Positions 11,262-19,698 of a DNA stretch of 64,000 nucleotides are shown piece by piece (the first letter of the stretch is position 1; every line of letters starts with the position of its first letter). The position numbers and the translations under genes are program-made. The notes below the pieces were generated by a model that saw only the letters and a list, made by a program, of their open reading frames with translations, searched no databases and was not told the origin of the DNA. The DNA lies in assembly GCA_035319125.1 (NCBI GenBank), contig DATHDG010000040.1:1-64000 (forward strand). The letters are read 5' to 3'. This DNA is from Fen-1308 sp035319125. Its GTDB lineage: Bacteria; Nitrospirota; Thermodesulfovibrionia; Thermodesulfovibrionales; Dissulfurispiraceae.

Positions 11262-11767
11262 TCTTCTTCCTCCCCGCGGAGTCTTAATACGGTGTCTCGT
11301 GGACTCATAACACCAGTTGCGTCTCTCATACGCTCCCTAATAACTACCGTGTCTTTTGTTATTTTTGCTACAACGCCGCTGTGGCTGCCTACTTTGACTC
11401 CGTCATTCACGTTATATGACTTACCGTCCGGCAACGACACTACGGCAAAATACTTATTCTTTTCCCACAGGATCGCGATGATTTTCATTTCACTCACATC
11501 ATATGATTCAAGAGGCGAAGATCCCTTTTCTCTCCCGGACTCACGTTTTGAGACTAACGGGGCAAATGGATCCCGCCTATCAAGTCCGGTATACTCATAA
11601 GCTCCGACTTTTTCAGGTACGGCTGCAACCGCCGGAGCCGGTGCTTGGGAAGCCGCACCTGCTTGATCAGCTGCATTTGCAATAGAGGCTGCATAAGTTA
11701 TTGAAATGATGACAATGCATGCAAAACCCAAGATTGTTATCGCTGAGATATATGGAATTCTCCTCAC
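11258..11767 (-). CDS. pilP: Type IV pilus assembly protein PilP
   Basis: The 169-residue protein has an N-terminal hydrophobic segment (about 8-31), a Pro/Ala-rich linker and the PilP beta domain (YTGLDRRDPFAPL, then GxVAKITKDTVVIRE). PilP links the inner-membrane PilN/PilO complex to the secretin. Unlike the well-studied lipoprotein forms, no clean lipobox is seen: the only early Cys sits in LGFACIV, which lacks Leu/Val at -3. It overlaps pilO and pilQ by four bases each. Confidence 0.92.
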   Translation of the reverse strand: MRRIPYISAITILGFACIVIISITYAASIANAADQAGAASQAPAPAVAAVPEKVGAYEYTGLDRRDPFAPLVSKRESGREKGSSPLESYDVSEMKIIAILWEKNKYFAVVSLPDGKSYNVNDGVKVGSHSGVVAKITKDTVVIRERMRDATGVMSPRDTVLRLRGEEEE

Positions 11768-12384
11768 TTCTTGCCCTCCTTCTCAGCCTTCTCTATTGCT
11801 TTTTTCTCGGCCTCCGAAATAGAAGAATATGTCACGGCAGAGAATGTAACGCTGAGGGCTGCTGCGCCCTTTCTCGACACCTTACCTGTGCTTTTCATAA
11901 CAATTTTATCAAGATTGACTATCCTCTCAAGCTTGGTAATATTGCTGAAAAACTGACCGAACCGGTGATAGGTTCCCTTCATTTCGACACTCACAGGGAT
12001 TTCATATACTTCTTTGCTAGCATGGACAGTCTTTGACGACGGACGCCAGAGCACAGTATCCAAACCGGACATAAACGCCAGTTGAGATACTTGCCTCAAA
12101 AGTCCTGATACCTCTTTTTCCTCTGGAAGCTGAGATTCAAGTGCAGCCAGCTTCTTCTTAAGCGCCTCATTTTCCCCTATTAGTGCGCTTAAACGGTCAG
12201 CTTGTTGCTGAGAACTCTGTAAATCTGCGCGTTGCTTCTCCACATCAGTTGAAATTTTGCTCTTTTCATCCAACGTGGGCAAGATGACAAACGTAACGCT
12301 CAGAACTATTATCAGTAGCGCAGGCAGAACAAGCAATAAATTTTTCTTTGACGGACTCAGGCTTTCTAAGCTTTCCACGTTCAT
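11764..12384 (-). CDS. pilO: Type IV pilus inner-membrane alignment protein PilO
   Basis: PilO, 206 residues: a membrane segment (about 17-36), a coiled coil (about 40-95, rich in Gln/Lys/Leu: ADLQSSQQQADRLSALIGEN) and a ferredoxin-like periplasmic domain with the MKGTYHRFGQFFSNI segment typical of PilO. It pairs with PilN in the inner-membrane platform of the pilus machine. ATG overlaps pilN by four bases. Confidence 0.94.
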   Translation of the reverse strand: MNVESLESLSPSKKNLLLVLPALLIIVLSVTFVILPTLDEKSKISTDVEKQRADLQSSQQQADRLSALIGENEALKKKLAALESQLPEEKEVSGLLRQVSQLAFMSGLDTVLWRPSSKTVHASKEVYEIPVSVEMKGTYHRFGQFFSNITKLERIVNLDKIVMKSTGKVSRKGAAALSVTFSAVTYSSISEAEKKAIEKAEKEGKK

Positions 12385-12953
12385 ATTTTCACCTTGAAGT
12401 TTAGCTTGAAATTATAGACGTCCGTCTTCTCAACGGTCCCTTGCTTTGTCTCCTCAAGATATACGTCGGAATATGCCGGGGATTTCTTTAGATTGTCAAC
12501 AAAGGAAACTACGTCCATATTTGTGTATCCAACTCCTTCAATAATAGCCTGAGGGTTGTTGAAAGTAACGCTTGAAAGCCATATTCCATCAGGCAGCAAT
12601 TTGCTTATATCATCCAGTAATTTAACAGGCGCAGACTGGTTCTTCTTCAGCGTCTCGATTAAATTAGACTTTAGTTGAATTGCCTTATTCAGCGCCTCAA
12701 ACTTCTTAACCTCATCAATCTTCTTCTTGTATTCGGCAATTTTAACTTGATTGGCAGCATATTCACTCTTGAGATTAGAAACCTGCATTTTCAGGAAAAC
12801 AATAGTAAGCACGGCGAGGAGAAGTGCAGCACCGGAAACAATTCCAAGCAAAGTCAAGAATGGAAGAGATCTTCTTTCTTCGATCGCAAGAGGCAGGTCG
12901 CTTTTCTTTTGCTTCTTCAGTTTTCTTTCGGCCAGCAGATTGATTCTTATCAT
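12381..12953 (-). CDS. pilN: Type IV pilus inner-membrane protein PilN
   Basis: PilN, 190 residues. The start MIRINLLAERKLKK contains the conserved INLL motif whose short cytoplasmic tail binds PilM. A membrane segment (about 32-52), a coiled coil (about 53-95) and a periplasmic domain (LPDGIWLSSVTFNNPQ) follow. The gene overlaps pilM and pilO by four bases each. Confidence 0.95.
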   Translation of the reverse strand: MIRINLLAERKLKKQKKSDLPLAIEERRSLPFLTLLGIVSGAALLLAVLTIVFLKMQVSNLKSEYAANQVKIAEYKKKIDEVKKFEALNKAIQLKSNLIETLKKNQSAPVKLLDDISKLLPDGIWLSSVTFNNPQAIIEGVGYTNMDVVSFVDNLKKSPAYSDVYLEETKQGTVEKTDVYNFKLNFKVKI

Positions 12954-13999
12954 TGTCTGTCCCCCGACCGTCTCATAGCAAGACCAACAGCAACTGCAGT
13001 GATAGGCGCAATTTCACCCAATGACAAACTATCAGCCTTCTTGATATTCCTCAGGACATCAGCCACTTCAACAGATATCCCGAGTCTTTCGGACATAAGG
13101 GTTGAAAAACCTTTGATCAGAGCAGCCCCGCCGCTTAATATGATACTGTTTATGTCCTCATCGCCTATACTGCTTCTGAAATATTCGAACGACCGGTAAA
13201 TCTCTGCATATATTTCGTCGGAGGCACCATTGATAATCTCACGCGCCGACTCCAGAGAAACGCCTTCAACCTTTTCGCCCAACTTAACGCTTTCAGCCGC
13301 TTCACGCGAGATGTTGAGGGTTCGCTCAAGCGCCTCAGTGTGATAGTTGCTGCCTATTGCAGTATCTCTCATAAACACCGGCAACCCCTTCCTGAGAATG
13401 TTGATATTGGTCTTGCTTGCCCCTATGTTAACCAGGGCCACATTCTTCTTATCGGAGATTCCATAATTTACTTCATAGACATTCCCGATAGCAAAGGAGT
13501 CGATATCGACAACAACCGGTGTAAGTCCCGCCTGATGGACAACATCAACATAATCACCCATAACGGTCTTCTTTACCGCAACCAGCATTACATCCATCAT
13601 GCCTTGGTCTTCTGCATCAGAGCCGAGGATTTCAAAATCAATATTTACATCCTTGATATCAAATGGAATGTATTGCTCAGCTTCATATTTGATATTTAGA
13701 CTAAGTTCTTCTTCGGTTATCAGGGGGACTTTTATGACCTTTGTTATTACAGCAGAATGACCGGAAAGCCCTAAAACTGCTTCGGCCTTCTTGATCCCAG
13801 CCTGGCTCATCAATGCCTTGAGCGAATCGACAAGTTTTGCCTTGTTGAGCACTAGACCATCACCGATTATGTCGCGTTCTATCGGAAGCATGCTAAAAAG
13901 CGAAAGTTCGTAGCCATCTTTGCTCGTGTTAACCTGCGCTACTTTTAGATAACGCGACCCGATATCAATCCCTATGGTGCTCTTCTTTCCTATTAACAT
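12950..13999 (-). CDS. pilM: Type IV pilus actin-like ATPase PilM
   Basis: A cytoplasmic actin/FtsA-fold protein of 349 residues that recruits PilN and thereby the periplasmic PilNOPQ complex. ATP-fold motifs: GIDIGSRYLKVAQV (about 9-22), ALVNIGASKTNINI (phosphate 2) and SIILSGGAALIKGF (adenosine). First gene of the pilMNOPQ run. The ATG at 13999 has no ribosome binding site and follows a -10-like hexamer by 7 bases, so translation may be of the leaderless type. No pilin or pilB/T/C motor genes are in the window. Confidence 0.95.
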   Translation of the reverse strand: MLIGKKSTIGIDIGSRYLKVAQVNTSKDGYELSLFSMLPIERDIIGDGLVLNKAKLVDSLKALMSQAGIKKAEAVLGLSGHSAVITKVIKVPLITEEELSLNIKYEAEQYIPFDIKDVNIDFEILGSDAEDQGMMDVMLVAVKKTVMGDYVDVVHQAGLTPVVVDIDSFAIGNVYEVNYGISDKKNVALVNIGASKTNINILRKGLPVFMRDTAIGSNYHTEALERTLNISREAAESVKLGEKVEGVSLESAREIINGASDEIYAEIYRSFEYFRSSIGDEDINSIILSGGAALIKGFSTLMSERLGISVEVADVLRNIKKADSLSLGEIAPITAVAVGLAMRRSGDRQ

Positions 14000-14006
14000 A
14001 ATGCTA

Positions 14007-14035
14007 TATTTAGCAGAAAAACTTCAGTTTGTCAA
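14007..14035 (-). promoter_or_regulatory. Candidate promoter of pilMNOPQ
   Basis: Reverse strand TTGACA (14035-14030), 17-base spacer, TAAATA (14012-14007). The -35 is perfect and the -10 matches 3 of 6. The -10 ends 7 bases before the pilM ATG, so the predicted start of the transcript falls on or next to the start codon. Confidence 0.5.
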
Positions 14036-14059
14036 GCATTTTCTTTATTTCACGCCATC

Positions 14060-15856
14060 TTATAGTGGCGCGTTCACCTTTATATAGAGTTCTCTGAGTT
14101 GTTTCTGGTCCACTGCCGAAGGCGCTCCGCTCATTTGACAAACTGCCTTCTGTGTCTTCGGAAACGCTATGACATCCCGGATGGATGATGCTCCCACCAT
14201 GAGCATAACCAATCGGTCGAGGCCCAGGGCGATGCCTCCATGAGGCGGTGCGCCATATTGCAATGCATCAAGCAGGAAGCCAAATTTCTTATATGCTTCC
14301 TCATCCCCTATTCCAAGCACTTGAAACATTCTCTTCTGTACTTCGCTTTTGTGAATACGCATACTTCCGCCGCCTATCTCATAACCGTTAAGCACAAGGT
14401 CGTATGCCTTTGCCGTTAATGAAGACAGAATATCTGATGGTGCTCCGGGCTGAAATGCTTCAACCGGCAGTTGCAACATTCTCTCTTCACTCTCGTACGA
14501 CGGAGATGTAAAAGGATGGTGCATAGCCGAATACCTCTTCTCCTCTTCATCCCATTCAAAAAGCGGAAAATCGGTCACCCATGAGAAACTGTAGCCTGCA
14601 CCGATAAGATTCAATCTCTTACCAAGATCAAGCCTCATCCTGCCGAGAACATTGTGTACAACAGATTCCTTATCGGCTACAAATAAAATTAAGTCTCCCT
14701 CACAGGCATCAGCTCTTGCAGCTATCTGTTGCAAGACATCATTCTGAAAAAACTTCGCAATTGGTGATTCGAAGCCTCCTTTCACTTTTATCCATGCAAG
14801 TCCCTTGGCGCCGTATGCCTTTGCATCCTCGGTGAGCATATCTATTTCCTTACGAGACAGGCTTGCCATGCCTTTACCGCAGATGGCCTTAACGCGGCCT
14901 CCCGAATCCAGTGCGTCCAAAAACACCTTAAAAGAGCTCAAGCTGGCCAAATCGCCCATATCGGCAATTTCCATCCCAAATCTCAGGTCAGGCTTGTCAC
15001 TGCCATATTTTTCCATAGCTTGTTTAAAGGATAGCACCTTGAAGGGCGTATATATGGTGACGTTGATCACATCATGAAATAGTTTCGCTATCATACCTTC
15101 AATAAGTGCCATGATCTCAGCGCTGTCCGTAAATGCCATTTCCAGATCCACCTGAGTGAATTCGGGCTGGCGGTCAGCCCTGAGATCCTCATCCCTGAAG
15201 CATTTCACAATTTGAAAATATCGCTCCATGCCCGCAACCATTAAAATCTGTTTGAATATTTGTGGTGACTGCGGCAGCGCATAAAAGAACCCCGGGTTAA
15301 GCCGGCTCGGAACAAGATAGTCCCTGGCGCCCTCTGGAGTCGATTTCGTCAGCATCGGTGTCTCTATTTCAAGAAAGCCGGCACTATCCAGAAAGTCCCT
15401 GACGGACTTGGTTGTCTTGTGCCGTATCACGAAATTATGCTGTAGCTCAGGCCTTCGCAAATCAAGATACCTGTGCTTTAGACGCAGCGCCTCTGAGGCG
15501 TCCGCAGCCTCCTCAATCATGAATGGCAGCACTGCAGACTCATTCAGCACCTGCAAGTTGCCGGCATAAAGCTCTACTTTGCCGGTTGCAATTTCATCAT
15601 TAGCTGTGCCGTCAGGCCTAAGTCTTATTTCTCCATCAACAGAAATAACAAACTCACTCCTAAGATTGTGAGCAAGCTTATGCGACTCAGCAGAAACATC
15701 AGGGCTGAATACAATCTGGACAATACCGCTTCTGTCCCGCAGATCAATAAAGATCAGGCCGCCATGGTCCCTTCTCCTAAAAACCCAACCGCACAGCTTG
15801 AAACGGGAGCCGGCATGCGACTCCCTCAGTTCACCGCACCATATATCGCGATACAT
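14060..15856 (-). CDS. aspS: Aspartyl-tRNA synthetase
   Basis: Class IIb synthetase of 598 residues: N-terminal OB anticodon-binding domain (about 5-110), catalytic core with motif 2 FRDEDLRADRQPEFTQVDLE (about 215-235), the bacterial GAD insertion domain and motif 3 GIALGLDRLVMLM near the C-terminus. The start at 15856 (MYRDIWCGELRE) has a CGGAGG site four bases upstream; an in-frame start at 15871 has none. Bacteria lacking a separate AsnRS or GlnRS use a non-discriminating AspRS; whether this one is non-discriminating cannot be told here. Downstream of the pseudouridine synthase gene by 58 bases. Confidence 0.97.
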   Translation of the reverse strand: MYRDIWCGELRESHAGSRFKLCGWVFRRRDHGGLIFIDLRDRSGIVQIVFSPDVSAESHKLAHNLRSEFVISVDGEIRLRPDGTANDEIATGKVELYAGNLQVLNESAVLPFMIEEAADASEALRLKHRYLDLRRPELQHNFVIRHKTTKSVRDFLDSAGFLEIETPMLTKSTPEGARDYLVPSRLNPGFFYALPQSPQIFKQILMVAGMERYFQIVKCFRDEDLRADRQPEFTQVDLEMAFTDSAEIMALIEGMIAKLFHDVINVTIYTPFKVLSFKQAMEKYGSDKPDLRFGMEIADMGDLASLSSFKVFLDALDSGGRVKAICGKGMASLSRKEIDMLTEDAKAYGAKGLAWIKVKGGFESPIAKFFQNDVLQQIAARADACEGDLILFVADKESVVHNVLGRMRLDLGKRLNLIGAGYSFSWVTDFPLFEWDEEEKRYSAMHHPFTSPSYESEERMLQLPVEAFQPGAPSDILSSLTAKAYDLVLNGYEIGGGSMRIHKSEVQKRMFQVLGIGDEEAYKKFGFLLDALQYGAPPHGGIALGLDRLVMLMVGASSIRDVIAFPKTQKAVCQMSGAPSAVDQKQLRELYIKVNAPL

Positions 15857-15914
15857 AAATCCTCCGTTCATACAAAATCATCACTTTTTTCCCCTCGATT
15901 CTCGATCATAATTA

Positions 15915-16637
15915 TTATTGTCTGGAAATCTCTCTATGCAAATCCCTTAATTCCTTTTCTGTAAGAGGCCTGATTTCACCTGGTCTGAGGCCTCCAAGAT
16001 TCACACCATTAATACTGACACGACGCAGTTTCAAAGCAGGATGGCCAACTGCCTCCACCATTCTACGCACTTGCCTTTTTCTGCCTTCAGTTATAGTTAT
16101 TTCAATCCATGAATTTGTTTGGGATTTCTTGATAAAATAAACCTTTGCCGGCAAAGTTTTTCCATCCTCAAGGCTTATGCCTGCCCGCAATTTCCGGATT
16201 CCTTCATCCGAAATGGCACCGCGCACTTTAACGACATATGTCTTCGGTATTTTGCTTGATGGATGCATAATAGCATTTGCAAAATCTCCGTCGTTGGTGA
16301 GCAGCAAAAGACCTTCTGAATCATAGTCGAGCCGTCCTACCGGGAAGACCCTGGATCGTGTGCCTTTATAAAAATCTTTAACTGTCGGCCTTCCTTCCGG
16401 ATCTGAAAGTGATGTAACAACACTCCTCGGCTTGTTCAGCATAAGATATAGCTTCGACTCACGCCTCTTGTAAAGCTTCCCATCGACCTTTATGTGATCC
16501 CTGGATGGGTCGGCCTTCATGCCAAGCTCAGCGGTCTTACCGTTGACCGATACGCGGCCGGCTGCAATGAGTTCTTCAGCGCCCCTTCGCGATGCAACGC
16601 CCATTTGCGCCAAGATTTTCTGTATTCGTTGCTCCAC
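15915..16637 (-). CDS. 23S/16S rRNA pseudouridine synthase, RluB/RsuA family
   Basis: 240 residues: N-terminal S4 RNA-binding domain (QKILAQMGVASRRGAEELIAAGRVSVNG), then a RsuA-family catalytic domain with the active-site Asp in PVGRLDYDSEGLLLLTNDG (about 96-114), and the C-terminal GRKRQVRRM and HPALKLRRVSI motifs. These features fit RluB (23S position 2605) slightly better than RluE/RluF, but the target site is inferred. Start is a GTG with a poor ribosome binding site, 16 bases after the SurA-like gene. Confidence 0.92.
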   Translation of the reverse strand: MEQRIQKILAQMGVASRRGAEELIAAGRVSVNGKTAELGMKADPSRDHIKVDGKLYKRRESKLYLMLNKPRSVVTSLSDPEGRPTVKDFYKGTRSRVFPVGRLDYDSEGLLLLTNDGDFANAIMHPSSKIPKTYVVKVRGAISDEGIRKLRAGISLEDGKTLPAKVYFIKKSQTNSWIEITITEGRKRQVRRMVEAVGHPALKLRRVSINGVNLGGLRPGEIRPLTEKELRDLHREISRQ

Positions 16638-16653
16638 AGTCAGACAGATTTGA

Positions 16654-17607
16654 CTAACGTATTTCTACATATGCCCTTTGTCTAAGACCCTTGATCCAGG
16701 CCTTATAATCTCGCTCGAATTTATCCGAGTAAAGCTTGTCCCGCATCGCCTGTTTTAGTTCAGCTGGACTCTTATAGGTCCGTTCGCTCTCAAGCTTGAC
16801 AATATTGTAGCCGGCAGATGTATTGAACGGTGCGCTCACATCGCCTGGTTTCATCTTCTGAATGATTTCCAGAAACGGCTGGGACAGGTCAGATTTGCCT
16901 ACAAATCCAAGGTCACCCCCTGCCTTTGCGCTGGGATCCTCGGAGTATTTCTTGGCAAGCTCAGCAAAGCTTCCTCCAGCTTTAATCTTCTGGTAAATGT
17001 CGGCAACCTTGCCTTCGGCTTCCTTCGGGTTATCACTATTTTTTACCAGGATAAGACTTATTTTATAGCCTTCCTCTACGTCAGATAATTCAGGCTTGCC
17101 GGCCATATAAGCATTGAATTCTTCATCAGTGACAACGACCTTTGCACGCACATCGCGGTCGATAAGACGGTTGATCATGATTTGATCTGCAAGTTTCTTT
17201 TTGTACTCTTCAAGCGTGAATCCCTCTTTGGTGATTGCCTCTTTCATGGCATCATCAGTCATGCCGTATTTTTCCTTAATCGACGCCATTGTTTTGTTTA
17301 TCTCATCATCCGTGGCTGTTATCCCGGCCTTTTTCGCTTCCTGCAGCAATAACCTCATATCTATTAATGTTTCCAGAAAGGCTCTTTCATTCTGTTCGAA
17401 TATCTTATGCCGCTCGCGTTCGCTCATTGCCTTTACCTGCTGGCTCGCCTCGAATTCCATTGCCTTATAAAGCTCGCTCCACGTAATGACGTCAGAGTTC
17501 ACCACCGCTACAACCTTATCGAGAAGGATGGCCCCTTCAACTGCAGAGCACAGGCCCACCGCAGCCGCCACAATAAAGATGTAAAAAAAACGCAACCATA
17601 TGCTCAT
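16654..17607 (-). CDS. SurA-like periplasmic peptidylprolyl isomerase / chaperone
   Basis: From the ATG at 17607 the protein has 317 residues: a signal peptide (MSIWLRFFYIFIVAAAVGLC...), an N-terminal SurA-N chaperone domain beginning LLDKVVAVVNSDVITWSEL (about 27-130) and one parvulin rotamase domain (about 180-275, GGSFAELAKKYSEDPSAKAGG). SurA usually has two parvulin domains; one is common outside gamma-proteobacteria. It helps outer-membrane proteins fold, which would include PilQ. A GGGGGAGG site sits six bases before 17607; a longer frame to 17706 has no such site and would overlap hypE. Confidence 0.9.
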   Translation of the reverse strand: MSIWLRFFYIFIVAAAVGLCSAVEGAILLDKVVAVVNSDVITWSELYKAMEFEASQQVKAMSERERHKIFEQNERAFLETLIDMRLLLQEAKKAGITATDDEINKTMASIKEKYGMTDDAMKEAITKEGFTLEEYKKKLADQIMINRLIDRDVRAKVVVTDEEFNAYMAGKPELSDVEEGYKISLILVKNSDNPKEAEGKVADIYQKIKAGGSFAELAKKYSEDPSAKAGGDLGFVGKSDLSQPFLEIIQKMKPGDVSAPFNTSAGYNIVKLESERTYKSPAELKQAMRDKLYSDKFERDYKAWIKGLRQRAYVEIR

Positions 17608-17665
17608 CGTAAATCCTCCCCCGTAGTCGATCATAGGTCTTTGTATGTTTGCCGTTTTCAATGTA

Positions 17666-18679
17666 CTAGCAGATCCTCGGCAGCTGCTCGCCGGAAAGCA
17701 TATCAATTATGCGCGTTCCGCCTATTGCCGTTTTCAGCAGCACCATGCCGTTTCTCTTGGGATCAGCCTCTCCCACCTCGCCTATTACTGCAGTGCCCGC
17801 ACCCAGAGGATGCGTTCTCATCGAAGCCGCTAGCGCATCAGCCGTATCAGCAGGCGCTATAGCGATCAGTATGCCCTCATTAGCAATATAAAGGGGATCG
17901 AGGCCCAATATCTCGCACGCCCCTCTAACTCCGTCAGGAACGGGCAACAATGATTCCCCTATAATGATCGGCAGTCCGGATTCGAGTGCGATTTCTTTAA
18001 GCGTAGTAGCTACGCCGCCACGGGTAGGGTCTCTCATCATGCGAAGGTTCTTCTCAAATCCAAGCATCGTGCTGACAAGTCCGCAGAGAGCCGCAGTATC
18101 GCTCAGGACGGCCGGTTCAAAAGTCAGACCGTTTCTTTCGGACATGACAGCAACGCCGTGATTGCCGATCGAGCCGCTTATTATGATTTTATCGCCCGGC
18201 ATAATCCTATCCGCGCCCAGATTGATACTTTCAGGCACGACTCCTACTCCGGCCGTAGTTATAAAGATGCCGTCTCCCTTGCCTTTATCTACAACCTTGG
18301 TGTCGCCTGCAACAATTTTGACGTTTGCCTTTATGGCGGCGTCAGCCATCGATACAACTATTTCTCGCAGCGAGTCCATCTGAAATCCCTCTTCAATCAC
18401 GAAGCCGGCAGACAGATAGAGTGGTCTGGCTCCTACCATTGCGAGGTCGTTCACCGTCCCGTTTACAGCCAATTCTCCAATATTCCCTCCAGGGAAAAAC
18501 AGCGGTGATACAACATACGAGTCTGTTGTAAATGCAAGCTTGCCGTTAATGAATTCACCGCTGTCTAATACAGCAGAATCCGCAAGCATTTTCATGTCAA
18601 AGCGGGGTGCAATATGATCTCGAATCAGTGAGTGCATCAATCTGCCGCCGCTACCATGCCCAAGCAAAATCTTGTCCAT
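17666..18679 (-). CDS. hypE: Hydrogenase maturation protein HypE
   Basis: HypE converts the carbamoyl group it receives from HypF into the thiocyanate that becomes a cyanide ligand of [NiFe]-hydrogenase. The 337-residue protein has the PurM/AIR-synthase fold motifs GHGSGGRLMHSLI (about 8-20), MRDPTRGGVATTL and the essential C-terminal tetrapeptide PRIC, whose Cys is carbamoylated. The start at 18679 has a GGTGG site. Its neighbours are a lipoprotein and a SurA-like gene; no hypA, B, C, D, F or hydrogenase gene is in this window. Confidence 0.96.
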   Translation of the reverse strand: MDKILLGHGSGGRLMHSLIRDHIAPRFDMKMLADSAVLDSGEFINGKLAFTTDSYVVSPLFFPGGNIGELAVNGTVNDLAMVGARPLYLSAGFVIEEGFQMDSLREIVVSMADAAIKANVKIVAGDTKVVDKGKGDGIFITTAGVGVVPESINLGADRIMPGDKIIISGSIGNHGVAVMSERNGLTFEPAVLSDTAALCGLVSTMLGFEKNLRMMRDPTRGGVATTLKEIALESGLPIIIGESLLPVPDGVRGACEILGLDPLYIANEGILIAIAPADTADALAASMRTHPLGAGTAVIGEVGEADPKRNGMVLLKTAIGGTRIIDMLSGEQLPRIC

Positions 18680-18732
18680 TATTCCACCATTGATACCTTT
18701 CCGCTTCTTGTCCAATCAGAAACAGATAAGGT

Positions 18733-19692
18733 TCACCTTCGATTTGGATTGACTCTCACCGGTTCAGAAAGAGAACTTTCGCTGAACGGTCCAAGAGCTG
18801 CAATACGATATGAAACGACTTCATGCAAAGGCACCTCATCGACAAAAGAAGGGATCTCAACATCCGCAACCGGTACAAACTCGCCACTTTCTGATTTGCG
18901 GTAGACCCGGTACCCTTTCAGCCATTTCTCGGAATTTTCTTTCCACGATATGTACACCTTGCCTTCTGCCCTTGCAAATCTCACGTCGGATGGTTGCACT
19001 GGCACGAATAGATGAGGGTCGACGATCAAGCATTTAGAGCTATCTCCTTCATTTGCCAGATTAGTCATGATAATAGAGCTGACTGAATAATATACAACTT
19101 GATTAACCGTCACACTATCCCTGAAAAAAGCGCTCTTTAGCGGCTCTGCATTAAGCCGAAGCCCGTTGCATTTTTCCCTATCCGTCCCCCGATAGATATT
19201 GTAGCTAACACCCCCATCAACTTTTCGCCATGTTATATCGATGGCATCATCAGTCAGTCGATACGTCAAATCCCCTGGCGGATCCGGCGGTCTTACCGGA
19301 TCCACCTTCAGCTCCTGGGATGCATCGCTGATCATGTTTCTGAGACTGTATACGCGAATCCTGTAACGATACTCCTTACCAGAATCAAACTTTTCGTCAT
19401 CATAATGAGTAATATCTGCTGGAACAAAGGCCAAATTATTAAATGGTGCATTTCCTTCGGCCCTTTCCACATAAAAGCCCTTGACCACAATTTTAGCCTG
19501 CTTAACATATGACCATGATATTGTTACTTTACCGTCCTTATGTATTGCAGTCATGCCGGATACTGGTGCCGGCTTTTCGAAAGACCTCATCGTGGGCCTG
19601 CCCTTCTGTCCGCAACCAGAAAGCATAATTGCAACAACTGTAAACAGCATCAGGGCACTTGCCAGGCAAACCTTTCTAGGAACGATCATCAT
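18733..19692 (-). CDS. Lipoprotein with fibronectin type III-like domains
   Basis: A 319-residue protein with a lipoprotein signal (hydrophobic core then lipobox LSGC, Cys at about residue 27, followed by GQKGRP). The rest is built of repeated fibronectin type III-like modules, recognised by recurring W-x-K/Y and Y-R-I/V-Y motifs (VTISWSYV, YRYRIRVYS, DITWRKVDGGVSYNIYRG, VYISWKENSEKWLKGYRVYRK). Probably anchored to the outer membrane, role unknown. It lies between argH (6-base gap) and hypE, and is likely co-transcribed with both. Confidence 0.8.
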   Translation of the reverse strand: MMIVPRKVCLASALMLFTVVAIMLSGCGQKGRPTMRSFEKPAPVSGMTAIHKDGKVTISWSYVKQAKIVVKGFYVERAEGNAPFNNLAFVPADITHYDDEKFDSGKEYRYRIRVYSLRNMISDASQELKVDPVRPPDPPGDLTYRLTDDAIDITWRKVDGGVSYNIYRGTDREKCNGLRLNAEPLKSAFFRDSVTVNQVVYYSVSSIIMTNLANEGDSSKCLIVDPHLFVPVQPSDVRFARAEGKVYISWKENSEKWLKGYRVYRKSESGEFVPVADVEIPSFVDEVPLHEVVSYRIAALGPFSESSLSEPVRVNPNRR

Positions 19693-19698
19693 ATTCAG

